From XYA12-FULL-58-9 sp001798605 (GTDB taxonomy: Bacteria; Myxococcota; XYA12-FULL-58-9): 55,085 nucleotides of DNA. Positions 35,140 through 43,955 of the stretch are shown in pieces. Each line of letters starts with the position of its first letter. Within the stretch, counting starts at the first letter, position 1. The stretch spans positions 1 to 55,085 of the forward strand of contig DAINMX010000012.1 in NCBI GenBank assembly GCA_036736205.1. Reading direction: 5' to 3'. Made by a program: the position numbers and the translations under genes. A model generated the notes under the pieces. It was not told the origin of the DNA and searched no databases. It was given only the letters and a program-made list of their open reading frames with translations.

Positions 35140-35175
35140 TTCCGGGGGTTCCAGAGGTTCCGGAGTTTCCGGAGG
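35140..35175. repeat. 9-bp tandem repeat (TTCCGGAGG-like), 4 copies
   Basis: Four units in register: TTCCGGGGG, TTCCAGAGG, TTCCGGAGT and TTCCGGAGG. They fill the space between the barrel gene start (35053) and the stop codon of the YkgJ-type gene (35177). Confidence 0.85.
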
Positions 35176-35176
35176 A

Positions 35177-35935
35177 CTATGGTTGTTCAGCAAGGAACGG
35201 CAGCAGCCCGATTTGCCCTAAGCGGTCTCTCGCATACTCGAGCAATACGGCATCGCGGATTCGCTCGTTGTAGCTTTCGACGGCGGCCCGAGCCATTTTC
35301 TCGATGCGTTGATCCACGCCGGGGCGAATCCAGTATGACTCGCACCGTTTGCTGAAGAACACCTCACGTTCGTCCGCGTGTAGAGAATAGGGGAAACGAG
35401 CGCAAGAGAGCGGCCAGTGTGGATAGAGGGAGCATTGCCCAGAGCGGCTGAGAGCCGCGCAAGCGCCCATGGAGTCCTGGCGAAGTACGGGGAAGGTGTG
35501 CCAGGCGTCACTGGCTAGGTGGCGTCGCAACGCCGGGTGGGACAACTGTTCGTCTTCGCCAAAGCGCGGTTTCTGGGTGGTCAACAGATCTGAGCGTCCC
35601 AGGTCCAACAGTGTGGCAATGTCTTTGAGTCGCAGAAGGACTGTCGAGCGCGGGCCGACACAACAGATGTCACTGCAACAGGAGCAGTCGTTGATCTTGC
35701 CGGCGGGGGCCAAGATTCGCACTCCCTCGAAGGGAATGAGGCGCAAATGCATACGCCGACGCAATTGCAGCCAACGCCAGAAGTTAGGGCGAGACCACAA
35801 AGGTCTGGCATTGACCTCTCGCCAAAGATTCCCGAGCGCCTCCACTGTAGGAAAGGAGACGACTGTTCTGCCTGTTGCTTGTGACAAGAGAATGGCAGCG
35901 AGGCCCGAGCTCAGCCCGGACCTCGCCGCTCTCAA
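35177..35935 (-). CDS. YkgJ-family cysteine-cluster protein
   Basis: A cytoplasmic protein of up to 252 residues. A Cys cluster 'CSCCSDICC' near residue 83 and a second group 'CAALSRSGQCSLYPHWPLSC' followed by 'ARFPYSL' are the YkgJ (UPF0153) zinc/iron-chelating pattern, presumed to bind a metal or Fe-S centre of unknown role. The reading frame begins with TTG exactly after the stop of the upstream coiled-coil gene and has no ribosome-binding site. The conserved part starts later, and an internal start such as the ATG of 'MHLRLIPFEG' is possible. Confidence 0.7.
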   Translation of the reverse strand: MRAARSGLSSGLAAILLSQATGRTVVSFPTVEALGNLWREVNARPLWSRPNFWRWLQLRRRMHLRLIPFEGVRILAPAGKINDCSCCSDICCVGPRSTVLLRLKDIATLLDLGRSDLLTTQKPRFGEDEQLSHPALRRHLASDAWHTFPVLRQDSMGACAALSRSGQCSLYPHWPLSCARFPYSLHADEREVFFSKRCESYWIRPGVDQRIEKMARAAVESYNERIRDAVLLEYARDRLGQIGLLPFLAEQP

Positions 35936-36820
35936 CTATTTGGGAGTTACCGTGATCTCGATGCCTCTGAGCTTGGTGGCATCATGGATCAGGTCATCGA
36001 GCTCTTTGCCGAGCTTCTCAGCTCGCTGGCGCACGCCGCCGTAGCCGCGGACCGTGACGAGCTTGGCGCTCGAAGAACAGTTGCTCGCAAGGTAGGTCTC
36101 ATAGTTTTTGCCGCGTGACTCGATGCTGCGCAGCTGTGACAGGAGCTGTTGGTAACGGCTTCTGAGCTCGCTCAAACGACTGTTGAGCTGGTTCACTCGC
36201 GCCTGCAGACGATTCCACTGGCTGAAGATCGCCGCGCAGCGGTCGATGGTTTCCTGTGAAGTCTCACCCGGCACCATGTCGTTGCATTTGAGTGACGCGT
36301 ATTCAGTTCGCAGTGGATCGATCTCTCGCTGAAGGTTGTTAATCTCGGTTCTGCTGGTGGTCATGTCCGTGCGGACGATGGCCATCTCCTTTTCGACCTC
36401 AGAGGACTGCTTGTCGAGTGTCGTGACCAAGGTCTCGTACTGCTCGCAGGTTTCGTTCTTGGTGCATTCCTTGTCGTAGGACTTCTTGAGGGCGCTCACC
36501 CGTCGTTCTTGCGAGTCCATACGGCGTTGCAGAGCATTGCGTTCGTTGGTCAATTGCGCCATGCGTTGTTTGAGTGCTTCGAGCTCAGAGTCGACACCCG
36601 CGAGGTCTGACTGCGAGGCGTCGAGGCGACGCTGCTCCTGAGCCAACACAGACTGTCGAGATTGACAAATTGCCGCAGTGTCTGGTGGTTCGGGCTTCGG
36701 TTGGACGTGCCCTGGAGGCGCGGGCGGCGGACCACGTCGCCGTGCACGAGGTTGCGCCTGAGATTCTGCGGCAAACAGCAAGAGGGTGAAAAGTGATAAG
36801 CAGCTGAAAAATGGTCGCAT
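35936..36820 (-). CDS. secreted coiled-coil protein
   Basis: An exported protein of 294 residues with the signal peptide 'LSLFTLLLFAAESQA', then a Pro/Arg-rich stretch and about 190 residues of heptad-type helices ('LEALKQRMAQLTNERNALQR' and similar, Gln/Arg/Glu-rich). There are a few cysteines (CTKNETC, CNDM, RC, NCSSS). The last 60 residues, with 'LVTVRGYGGVRQRAEKLGKE', resemble the OmpA/LysM-less end of periplasmic structural proteins but I cannot name the family. GGAGG lies 9 nt before the ATG. The YkgJ-type gene follows without a gap, suggesting co-transcription. Confidence 0.68.
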   Translation of the reverse strand: MRPFFSCLSLFTLLLFAAESQAQPRARRRGPPPAPPGHVQPKPEPPDTAAICQSRQSVLAQEQRRLDASQSDLAGVDSELEALKQRMAQLTNERNALQRRMDSQERRVSALKKSYDKECTKNETCEQYETLVTTLDKQSSEVEKEMAIVRTDMTTSRTEINNLQREIDPLRTEYASLKCNDMVPGETSQETIDRCAAIFSQWNRLQARVNQLNSRLSELRSRYQQLLSQLRSIESRGKNYETYLASNCSSSAKLVTVRGYGGVRQRAEKLGKELDDLIHDATKLRGIEITVTPK

Positions 36821-36900
36821 GATCTATAGCCTCCACAGGGCAGAATTGCCTTTTTGGTTTTGCAGTTGCACTTCCCTCCGGGGACGCGCATCATACCAGC

Positions 36901-38370
36901 GTGCCAAGAGTGATTCTACGCCGGTGTGACGATTACGATCCCGATCGTATTCGCGCCATCATCGGCGAAAGTATGGACGAGCTTGGGATCAAGCCCCAGG
37001 GGAGGACGCTGGTCAAGCCCAATACCGTCATTGCGCATCGTCTTTTTTTCCCTCACGCATTCACGCGCCCCGAGTTTCTCGATGGCCTGTTTGGTGCCCT
37101 CAAAGAACGTGGCGATGAGATGACCGACCTCTCCCTTGGGGAGCGCTGCGGCATCACCATCCCGACACGTTATGCTTTTGCCGAGGCTGGTTATCCCAAG
37201 GTCATGCGAAAGCATCACGTGCGTCCGCGTTATTTTGATGAGATGCCTCAGGTTCGTCGCGACCTGCACATGGAGGGGCGCCTCAGGGACTACATCTATA
37301 TCCCAGAGGCGATTGCCGAGACCGAGTTCTTGGTTTCGGCGCCCAAGTTCAAGGCGCATCCGTGGACCAAGGTCACTTTCAACCTCAAGCTCTATATCGG
37401 CATACAGGACGACGAGCACCGTCTCATCGATCACGACCATCATTTGCACTCCAAGATAGCCGACCTCTACGAGGTCATTCAGCCGAAGATTTGCGTCATG
37501 GACGCGATCACCGCTGGTGCCAAGACGATGCTGACGCCCAAGCCGTTCCCCCTCGGGCTCATTATTGTCGGGGATGATGCGGTTTCCACCGATGTCGTTT
37601 GCACTCACATTGCGGGCCTCGATCCTCGCGATGTGGACCACATTCGCATCGTCGCCGAGCGCGGTTGGGGATCATTGTCACTCGATGATGTCAGCATCGA
37701 AGGCGACGTCACTCTCGAGGAGGCCAAGGGACGAGCGAAGGGGTTCGAGCTCTCCCTGGACAAGGCCGATGCCCAGTACAACGGCAAATCCAATCTCAAG
37801 GTTTACGTCGGCCCGCCCCCCGACACCTACGATTACTGCTGGGGAGGTTGTCCCGGGGCACTCACTGAGGCGATGGGCATCATTGGCCAGATGGAAGATG
37901 ACGTCGAGAACAGCATCAAGCCCATTCATCTGGTCTACGGTGCGTACCGGGGTGACATCGACGTGGGTCAGGGAGAGAAGGTCCTGTTCATTGGTGATTG
38001 CGCCCGTTGGTGTGGCAAGATCGGCGGCAAGGACGTCGACATTCCCTTCCTTTATAAGGAGCGCAAGCTCATCAGCCCCGAGCGGGTACACGCAGGAGAC
38101 CTGGTCGGCAAGATTCTCAAGTTCTTCTTCGAACAAATCTTCGCGGTTGGGAAAAGGGTCATCCGCATTCGTGGTTGCACTGTCAGCGTTGCCGAGATGG
38201 TCCTGAATCTTTCCTGGCTAGGAAAGACCAAAAATCCCTATTTCGATCCGCGCATCGTCTTCCGCTTCAGCTGGCACTACGTGTTGGCAAAGATCGGCCG
38301 TTTCTTCGGCAAGCTGCGCTCGCCTTCAGCGATAGCCCTGAAGAAACCACCGCAGCAGACGCCCGAGTGA
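36901..38370 (+). CDS. DUF362 domain protein with extra conserved-looking cysteine pairs
   Basis: A soluble 489-residue protein with a DUF362 core (about residues 35-260: 'TLVKPNTVI', 'FLVSAPKFKAHPWTKVTFNL', 'ICVMDAITAG', 'STDVVCTHIAGLDP'). DUF362 proteins often occur with ferredoxin domains and have no settled function. The C-terminal third carries 'CWGGCPGA' and 'GDCARWCGKIGG', two C-x3-C pairs that could bind a metal centre. A hydrophobic/basic stretch follows near the end. The start is GTG at 36901 without a strong ribosome-binding site. It is divergent from the coiled-coil gene across 80 bp. Its stop abuts the stop of the VWA protein gene. Confidence 0.85.
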   Translation: MPRVILRRCDDYDPDRIRAIIGESMDELGIKPQGRTLVKPNTVIAHRLFFPHAFTRPEFLDGLFGALKERGDEMTDLSLGERCGITIPTRYAFAEAGYPKVMRKHHVRPRYFDEMPQVRRDLHMEGRLRDYIYIPEAIAETEFLVSAPKFKAHPWTKVTFNLKLYIGIQDDEHRLIDHDHHLHSKIADLYEVIQPKICVMDAITAGAKTMLTPKPFPLGLIIVGDDAVSTDVVCTHIAGLDPRDVDHIRIVAERGWGSLSLDDVSIEGDVTLEEAKGRAKGFELSLDKADAQYNGKSNLKVYVGPPPDTYDYCWGGCPGALTEAMGIIGQMEDDVENSIKPIHLVYGAYRGDIDVGQGEKVLFIGDCARWCGKIGGKDVDIPFLYKERKLISPERVHAGDLVGKILKFFFEQIFAVGKRVIRIRGCTVSVAEMVLNLSWLGKTKNPYFDPRIVFRFSWHYVLAKIGRFFGKLRSPSAIALKKPPQQTPE

Positions 38371-41300
38371 TCAGCCTTCCCCTGCTGCGTAGCACATGGC
38401 GATATAGCTCACAGCCACGCACTCGCCAGCTTCTGGCAAGGAGTTTCCGTGGAAGGTCACAGCGTTGACGTCGGCGTCGTAGGTCCAACCGTCGGCACCG
38501 TTTTGCTGCACGTGGGTGCACCCTGCCGCGGCGGATGGGACCTCTGGGCAAGTGCTCGGACATACCCAGACGTCGATGGTGACCGGCGTTGCAGGGCGTG
38601 AAAGTGGGAACTGCCGTCTGGCGTTGAACACATCGAGACCCAAAGAGTCGAGCAAGTCGGTCCAGTCGGCAGAGCAGATAGAGCGGAATTGGCCGCCCGC
38701 CAACTCCACGGCATTGAAGTCGAGCAGGTTGCTTTCGGCAGCGCCATTGGACGATTCGCAACCGTCGGGGGGGGGACCGGTGATGGCCGAAATGTTGAGG
38801 AGGTCGGGGTTACCGATGCCTTTGAGATTTTGAAAGAAGTCGAAGTAGAGAGCGGCAGTACCATCAGATTGATCGACTTCGTCGGTGACCAAGATGATGT
38901 AAAGCTTGGCGGCCTCACGATAGAATCCCTCGTTCCATTCGAGGGTGGCGTATTCGAAGGCTGACCGTGCTGCGTGCAGGGCGGACTCTTTGTTGTCGGT
39001 GCTCGGTCGGCCATCGGCGGGATCGGAGACGTTCACATTGCAGGAGAACTGGGTCTCCTGTTGTGCGGGAGGTTGACTGTCAACGATGAATTTGCCCCAA
39101 GCATTTGTCGTGCAAGCGTGCAGGCGTCCCGCCCACTCCGTTTCACCATCCGTGTTCGTTACGCCCAAGTGGTAATCGGTGTCGAGCTCGACCGCCTGGC
39201 CGATGAAGGCATCGAAGTTCGCGGCCAGCTCGTCCTGCTCCCCCTGCATCGAACCCGAGTCGTCGACGACGAAGAGGACATCAACCATGGGGCGACTGGG
39301 TTGTCGATACTGATCGTTGCCCTGGCTGTCGAGAACGCCGGTGCCACTCAGAGAGACGGTGATGAACTCCTCGTTGTCTTCTTGGTCGTGACCCGTGATC
39401 TCAACGACATCGACGGCCTCGCCCTCGGCCGTGGCGCAGAACTGCACCATGAAATCGGAACTGCCGCTCACACGGATGCTCATCGAAGACGGGGAGGTGG
39501 CGATGAAGTTGACGCCTCTCAATACCGCAACTCCATCGAGGTCGAGCGTGGTGATACCCGAGTTGTAGATTGACACGCGTCTTTGCGCCGAACAGCAGCC
39601 GACCGTGACCTCGCCGAAGTCGATCTCGCCGGGGATGACGTCGATGCTCGGAGGCTTGCCGAGAGCCAAGAACGGCACGGTCTCGGTGGCCCAATCGGTG
39701 CTTTGGCTCGCGTAGTCAAACTGCATGCCGTTGGTCACGCAACCAAAGGGGAAGTCCTCGAAGAGGCCGCCACTCGGAACGGGCGACTCGAAACTCACGG
39801 GAATCGTATGGGACGCACCGATGGCGATGTTGAAGGATGTGGTTGGAAAGGAGAAGCTGTCCGCGGTGCCCTGTTTTTTGCGGACGTTGTCGATGACGCA
39901 ATCCTCGGAGCCGATGTTTCTGATTTGCATGTTGAGGGTGCGTGTGTTGCCGTAGTTGACGCCGCCAAACTTCAGCGACTTGTACGGGCACATTTGATCG
40001 CCAGAGATGGTTGGCGGGCTCAGGGGGCTCACTTCCACCGCGCAAGCAGGTGAGCCGCCACCGATAGCCTGCAAGAGTACATCGGCGGTACCCACGGCGT
40101 TTTCCGGCGAGGTGAATTCCAAACGGGCGCTATAATTGATGGGATCCTGTTGCGGCGCCATGGCGAAGAGAACGTCGATGGCGTCGGATACATCGCCGGG
40201 CTCGAGCCTAAAGGGTGTGGGCGTACTCGGCATGGTGAACATGCCGGCGGTGCCAACAAGGGTGGTGACGGGCCCGACTTCGATGTTGTCACAGGCGCGC
40301 TCTCCAATGTTGATGAGCCTGACGGTCTTCATCCGCGAGATCCTCGCGCAGTTGGGAAGGATAATTGGGGGCACACAGGTGCCCTGCGCGGCATCGTCGG
40401 ACGCGACCCAACCAAAGTCCACGGGACTCGGGCTCGCGGTGAGGTAGCAGACTTCGGGCAAGCCAATGAATCCCTGCAGGTGGACGTAGGCGGTGGCCAG
40501 GCGCAGGTCGTTGGTGGTGAGTTCGAGGTTGCCGTCGACGCCGACCAACTGCGGTGACACGGGACCCAGGGCCACGGCGACCTCGATCTCTTCCCCGGGG
40601 GCGATGGGAGAGGTTTGCGCCCAGGGCAGGGCGGTGCTGGAGAAGTCAGGGTCGGTGTTGCTGCCAAGTTGCGCGGCAGAGATCACTAAGTCTTCTTGGA
40701 ATCCACAGTTTTGCACCCACACATGCCGGATTTCCGGTTCTGCATTGGACGGCGTGCGGTAGTCTGGGGCATCACCAAATTGCAATGTGGAATCATTGGG
40801 AAGATCATCTTCAGTGCGCAGGCAAACGTGGGCGCCGGTGACGCGAGCTTCGAGATCGATGTAAACCGGTGCGCCAACCCCTTTGATGAGCATTTTGCCA
40901 AAGTGCTCACCAGCGGTGGACGGTCGATACTCGATCGGGATATCGGCACTCTCGCCAGCGGCGAGGGTCGGGCAACCCAGGTCGCCCAAGAAGAACACCG
41001 CCCTATCACCCACCACTTCTCCTGGGACCTCTGGGATGCCATCGACGGTAATCGCTGCGGTGAAAAAGATTTCATGGGGGCCCTGGTTGGTCACGGTGAC
41101 CATCTGCGTATCGAGGGCGGTGGGAAGGCCAACGGCGGGATCATAGGCAATGTCAACATCCGAATGGGTGCCGAAATCAACAACGCTGCCGTCACCGCAA
41201 TCGCCGGAGGGTACGCATGCCTCTGCCGAGCCGCCGCCCCCACGCAGCAGGATCTCCCAGTTGTCGTACAACGCCGAGTTGGAGACGATGGTCAAGGTCG

Positions 41301-41733
41301 TCGAGCTCTCCGCTGTGCTGCCTGGTTGGAATGTCAAAAAAATCTCGGCCAAATTGTCGTTCTCCAGAGTTAACGATCCATCCGCCATTTTGTGGTTGGT
41401 GACCTCCGCATCATCTTCGCCAGAAGAGCGGTGTTGAATGCCCGTCACCTGGAATTCCGAGTCCGCACCCACATCGATGCGTGAGATGACCAGCTTGCGG
41501 GGGGCGTTGCCGTTCTGGATGCGAACGGTGCGGCGGGCGACGGTGCCCACCTCTGGGTTGCCGAATTCAATGACGGCGGGGGAGCCGAGCTCAGTGCACT
41601 CACACGCAGGCTGCCGATCGCAAAGCGTTAGCTCTATTTGGCCGACAGCGACCCCGAGTGATTCCTCACAGTTGCAGTCTGACATTGCGACAGCGACGAG
41701 CAGCGTACCGGTCAGAATCCATGGTCTGCGCAT
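38371..41733 (-). CDS. large exported choice-of-anchor-D / VWA-domain protein
   Basis: A 1120-residue exported protein. The N-terminus 'MRRPWILTGTLLVAVAMSDC' is a signal, possibly lipoprotein-type though the box is not canonical. Repeated immunoglobulin-like 'choice-of-anchor D' modules follow, each with '[VI]xFGxVxxGxxxxRxVxIxNxG'-like cores (e.g. 'IEFGNPEVGTVARRTVRIQN', 'IDFGEVTVGCCSAQRRVSIY'). At about residue 815 a von Willebrand factor A domain begins ('VDVLFVVDDSGSMQGEQDEL') with a MIDAS-type D-x-S-x-S ligand set, and later 'ILVTDEVDQSDG'. AAGGAAGG lies 6 nt before the ATG. Adhesion or surface matrix function is inferred from this combination. Confidence 0.82.
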   Translation of the reverse strand: MRRPWILTGTLLVAVAMSDCNCEESLGVAVGQIELTLCDRQPACECTELGSPAVIEFGNPEVGTVARRTVRIQNGNAPRKLVISRIDVGADSEFQVTGIQHRSSGEDDAEVTNHKMADGSLTLENDNLAEIFLTFQPGSTAESSTTLTIVSNSALYDNWEILLRGGGGSAEACVPSGDCGDGSVVDFGTHSDVDIAYDPAVGLPTALDTQMVTVTNQGPHEIFFTAAITVDGIPEVPGEVVGDRAVFFLGDLGCPTLAAGESADIPIEYRPSTAGEHFGKMLIKGVGAPVYIDLEARVTGAHVCLRTEDDLPNDSTLQFGDAPDYRTPSNAEPEIRHVWVQNCGFQEDLVISAAQLGSNTDPDFSSTALPWAQTSPIAPGEEIEVAVALGPVSPQLVGVDGNLELTTNDLRLATAYVHLQGFIGLPEVCYLTASPSPVDFGWVASDDAAQGTCVPPIILPNCARISRMKTVRLINIGERACDNIEVGPVTTLVGTAGMFTMPSTPTPFRLEPGDVSDAIDVLFAMAPQQDPINYSARLEFTSPENAVGTADVLLQAIGGGSPACAVEVSPLSPPTISGDQMCPYKSLKFGGVNYGNTRTLNMQIRNIGSEDCVIDNVRKKQGTADSFSFPTTSFNIAIGASHTIPVSFESPVPSGGLFEDFPFGCVTNGMQFDYASQSTDWATETVPFLALGKPPSIDVIPGEIDFGEVTVGCCSAQRRVSIYNSGITTLDLDGVAVLRGVNFIATSPSSMSIRVSGSSDFMVQFCATAEGEAVDVVEITGHDQEDNEEFITVSLSGTGVLDSQGNDQYRQPSRPMVDVLFVVDDSGSMQGEQDELAANFDAFIGQAVELDTDYHLGVTNTDGETEWAGRLHACTTNAWGKFIVDSQPPAQQETQFSCNVNVSDPADGRPSTDNKESALHAARSAFEYATLEWNEGFYREAAKLYIILVTDEVDQSDGTAALYFDFFQNLKGIGNPDLLNISAITGPPPDGCESSNGAAESNLLDFNAVELAGGQFRSICSADWTDLLDSLGLDVFNARRQFPLSRPATPVTIDVWVCPSTCPEVPSAAAGCTHVQQNGADGWTYDADVNAVTFHGNSLPEAGECVAVSYIAMCYAAGEG

Positions 41734-41998
41734 GCGACACCTTCCTTGCGAACCACGTAATCAGTGGAATGCAATCCCTATTAACCCGCGTACCCTACGT
41801 AATTGGGGCGCCAGCGACAAGTGGTCACCCGCGGCAAAAAGCAAGCGCAGGTTTCCCTACAATGTCGTACATGCAGTGATTGTAGGACTATGGCGTTCGT
41901 TCAACTTGATGTAGGCTCTCTCGCTGCAGTGTCGCCATCCGCAATCACGCAAAAAATTTGTCGGCCTTGGTATGCCATCGTCGGTTGGGGCGGTCAGC

Positions 41999-42784
41999 AT
42001 GTTTGACGGGTTGTCACGGCCATTGTTGATGGCGCATCGGGGCGCAAGCCGCTACGCTCCAGAAAACACATTAGAGGCATTTGACCTGGCGATGCGAGTG
42101 GGTGCCCAGGTCTTGGAAATGGACGTCCGGCTAACCCGTGATCGCGAGGTGGTCGTCATTCACGATGCCACCGTGGCGCGCACGACCAATGGCACGGGTC
42201 CGGTTGCGAGCCTCTCTGCCGCAGAGCTGTTGCGTCTCGATGCGGGCCACAACTTCGAGGCGAACGGAGAAACTTTGTTTCGCGACGGTGGCTGTATCGT
42301 ACCCCGCCTCGAGGATGTCCTGAAAGCGTTTCCCAACGCCGGGTTCAACATTGAGATCAAAGATCGCGGTATGGCGCGAGAAGTGCTCGATGTGCTGCAT
42401 CGGATTGGGCCGCAGAATGTGGTGCTGGCCGCCGCCGACGACGATGTCATGGCGGAGCTGGTTACCTTCGAGCCGAGTTGCCCCCTGAGCTTGTGTCGTG
42501 GCGAGGTCAAAGGGTTTCTTGTTGACGCCTATCGCGGCAGGTCGTTGCAGCGCTTCCGCGGGCGCGCCCTGCAAATCCCCGTGCGGCATCACCGCTTTGC
42601 CTGGTCCCTCTTGCCCGTTGCCACGAGGCGAGTCATCGACGCTGCGCACGCCGCCGGGATTGAAGTGCACCTGTGGACCGTCAACGACCCCAAGGAGGCG
42701 AGTGACTGGATAGCGCGCGGTGTCGATGGCATCTTTACTGACGATCCAAGCGCCCTACACGAGGTCTTCGCTTCACGTTGGTGA
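41999..42784 (+). CDS. glycerophosphodiester phosphodiesterase
   Basis: A cytosolic-type GDPD that hydrolyses glycerophosphodiesters to glycerol 3-phosphate and an alcohol. All key residues are visible: 'AHRGASRYAPENTLEAF' (catalytic His, Arg, Glu), 'VLEMDVRLTRDREVVVIHD' (metal-binding Glu/Asp and second catalytic His), 'NIEIKDRG', and the terminal 'VHLWTVND' and 'GVDGIFTDDP'. It has about 261 residues from the ATG at 41999, which has GGGGCGG 5 nt upstream. An in-frame ATG at 41972 is an alternative. There is no signal peptide. Like UgpQ, it would act on imported or recycled phospholipid head groups. Confidence 0.93.
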   Translation: MFDGLSRPLLMAHRGASRYAPENTLEAFDLAMRVGAQVLEMDVRLTRDREVVVIHDATVARTTNGTGPVASLSAAELLRLDAGHNFEANGETLFRDGGCIVPRLEDVLKAFPNAGFNIEIKDRGMAREVLDVLHRIGPQNVVLAAADDDVMAELVTFEPSCPLSLCRGEVKGFLVDAYRGRSLQRFRGRALQIPVRHHRFAWSLLPVATRRVIDAAHAAGIEVHLWTVNDPKEASDWIARGVDGIFTDDPSALHEVFASRW

Positions 42785-42827
42785 GGGCCCTAACCGCGCC
42801 GCTTTTGGCGTACGAGCGGATGGCGAC

Positions 42828-43955
42828 ATGATTCGTAGTTTCCTTTTTGGGCTTGTCGTTGTTGCCGTGATGAATGGCGTTGCGTGCGGTGTTGACAACC
42901 AAGTTCGGGATTTTCTCGTCTACGATGTTGATTCCAGCACCCAGCAATACCGGCTCATGCGCTCCCGCATCGAGACCCTCGACAATCTGCGAGAAGGTCG
43001 TGGCAGCGTCGCAAAGCTGCGAGGAGGCGGCAAAGCGAACATCGAGAACGGCAACCCCGAGACAGAACAGGAGTGGGCCGAGGCGATCGTTGTCTCTGGC
43101 GACTCGACGCCGGACATTCAGGTGGTGATGCGGGACAACGGCGTGGCCATGCCGTGGGATTTTCACAGCGCCATGATGTTGACCCTCTATCATCACCTCG
43201 AGCAGGCAAGCCTCTTCTTCGACAGTTTGGGGGTGTCGCCTGACGTCGTCGGAACGATGCGGGTCTATTACAACATGCCGATCACCGTTAACCTCTGGAT
43301 GCTGCCGTTGCCGCTGGTGACGGACAACGCTGCGTACATAAGCACCATCGATGCATTCGTTATTCCGCCACAGGTGATCTTGAATGACGTCCCCCTATAC
43401 GCCAACCGCGGTGTCGTTGTTCACGAGTACAGTCACGCGGTCTTCAATCGTCTCGTCGATGCCGATCGTCGTGTGCCCGTCTACGCCTTGGAATCGTGGG
43501 ACAACCTTGTGGTCAACGAGCGACGGTCCCTCGACGAGGGGGTGGCTGATTTCTTTGCCGCGGTCGCCGTGAGCGATCCAAACTTCCTCGCAGCCTCGAT
43601 TTCAGACGCCGAGGAGCTCGGTATTGACCGCGATGTGTCGGTCGAGCGCCTTTACGATGCAGCGCTGCGAGCTTCCGTGCAAAGCGACGATCTCGTCGAC
43701 TACGATCCGTACATCCTCGGCTCTGTGGTGGCGTCTGCTCTGTGGGCTTTGCGGGGGTCTACCGACGCCGACACGGTCACCTCGGCGGTGGTGGGAGCGC
43801 TCAACAGGATCAGGGGAATCGATGAACGTCTCACGCTCACCCTGTTCTTCGATTTTGTGATCGAGGGGTTGCCTGCCGACCTCCAAGAAGCGGGATGCCA
43901 ACTTTTTGCTATGCGTCTCGACGCGGTCGCCGGAGATCTCGCATGCGTTCGTTGA
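42828..43955 (+). CDS. zincin-type metalloprotease lipoprotein
   Basis: A 375-residue lipoprotein: 'MIRSFLFGLVVVAVMNGVAC' has a good lipobox (GVAC, Cys20). The open frame begins 108 bases earlier inside the GDPD gene, but that part lacks an export signal. The gluzincin motif 'VVHEYSHAVF' (HExxH at about residues 199-203) and a third-ligand candidate Glu in 'SLDEGVADFFAAV' about 38 residues later match the M4/M36-like thermolysin clan. No typical propeptide is evident. It is followed with a 13-bp overlap by a small barrel gene, implying co-expression. The substrate is unknown. Confidence 0.8.
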   Translation: MIRSFLFGLVVVAVMNGVACGVDNQVRDFLVYDVDSSTQQYRLMRSRIETLDNLREGRGSVAKLRGGGKANIENGNPETEQEWAEAIVVSGDSTPDIQVVMRDNGVAMPWDFHSAMMLTLYHHLEQASLFFDSLGVSPDVVGTMRVYYNMPITVNLWMLPLPLVTDNAAYISTIDAFVIPPQVILNDVPLYANRGVVVHEYSHAVFNRLVDADRRVPVYALESWDNLVVNERRSLDEGVADFFAAVAVSDPNFLAASISDAEELGIDRDVSVERLYDAALRASVQSDDLVDYDPYILGSVVASALWALRGSTDADTVTSAVVGALNRIRGIDERLTLTLFFDFVIEGLPADLQEAGCQLFAMRLDAVAGDLACVR

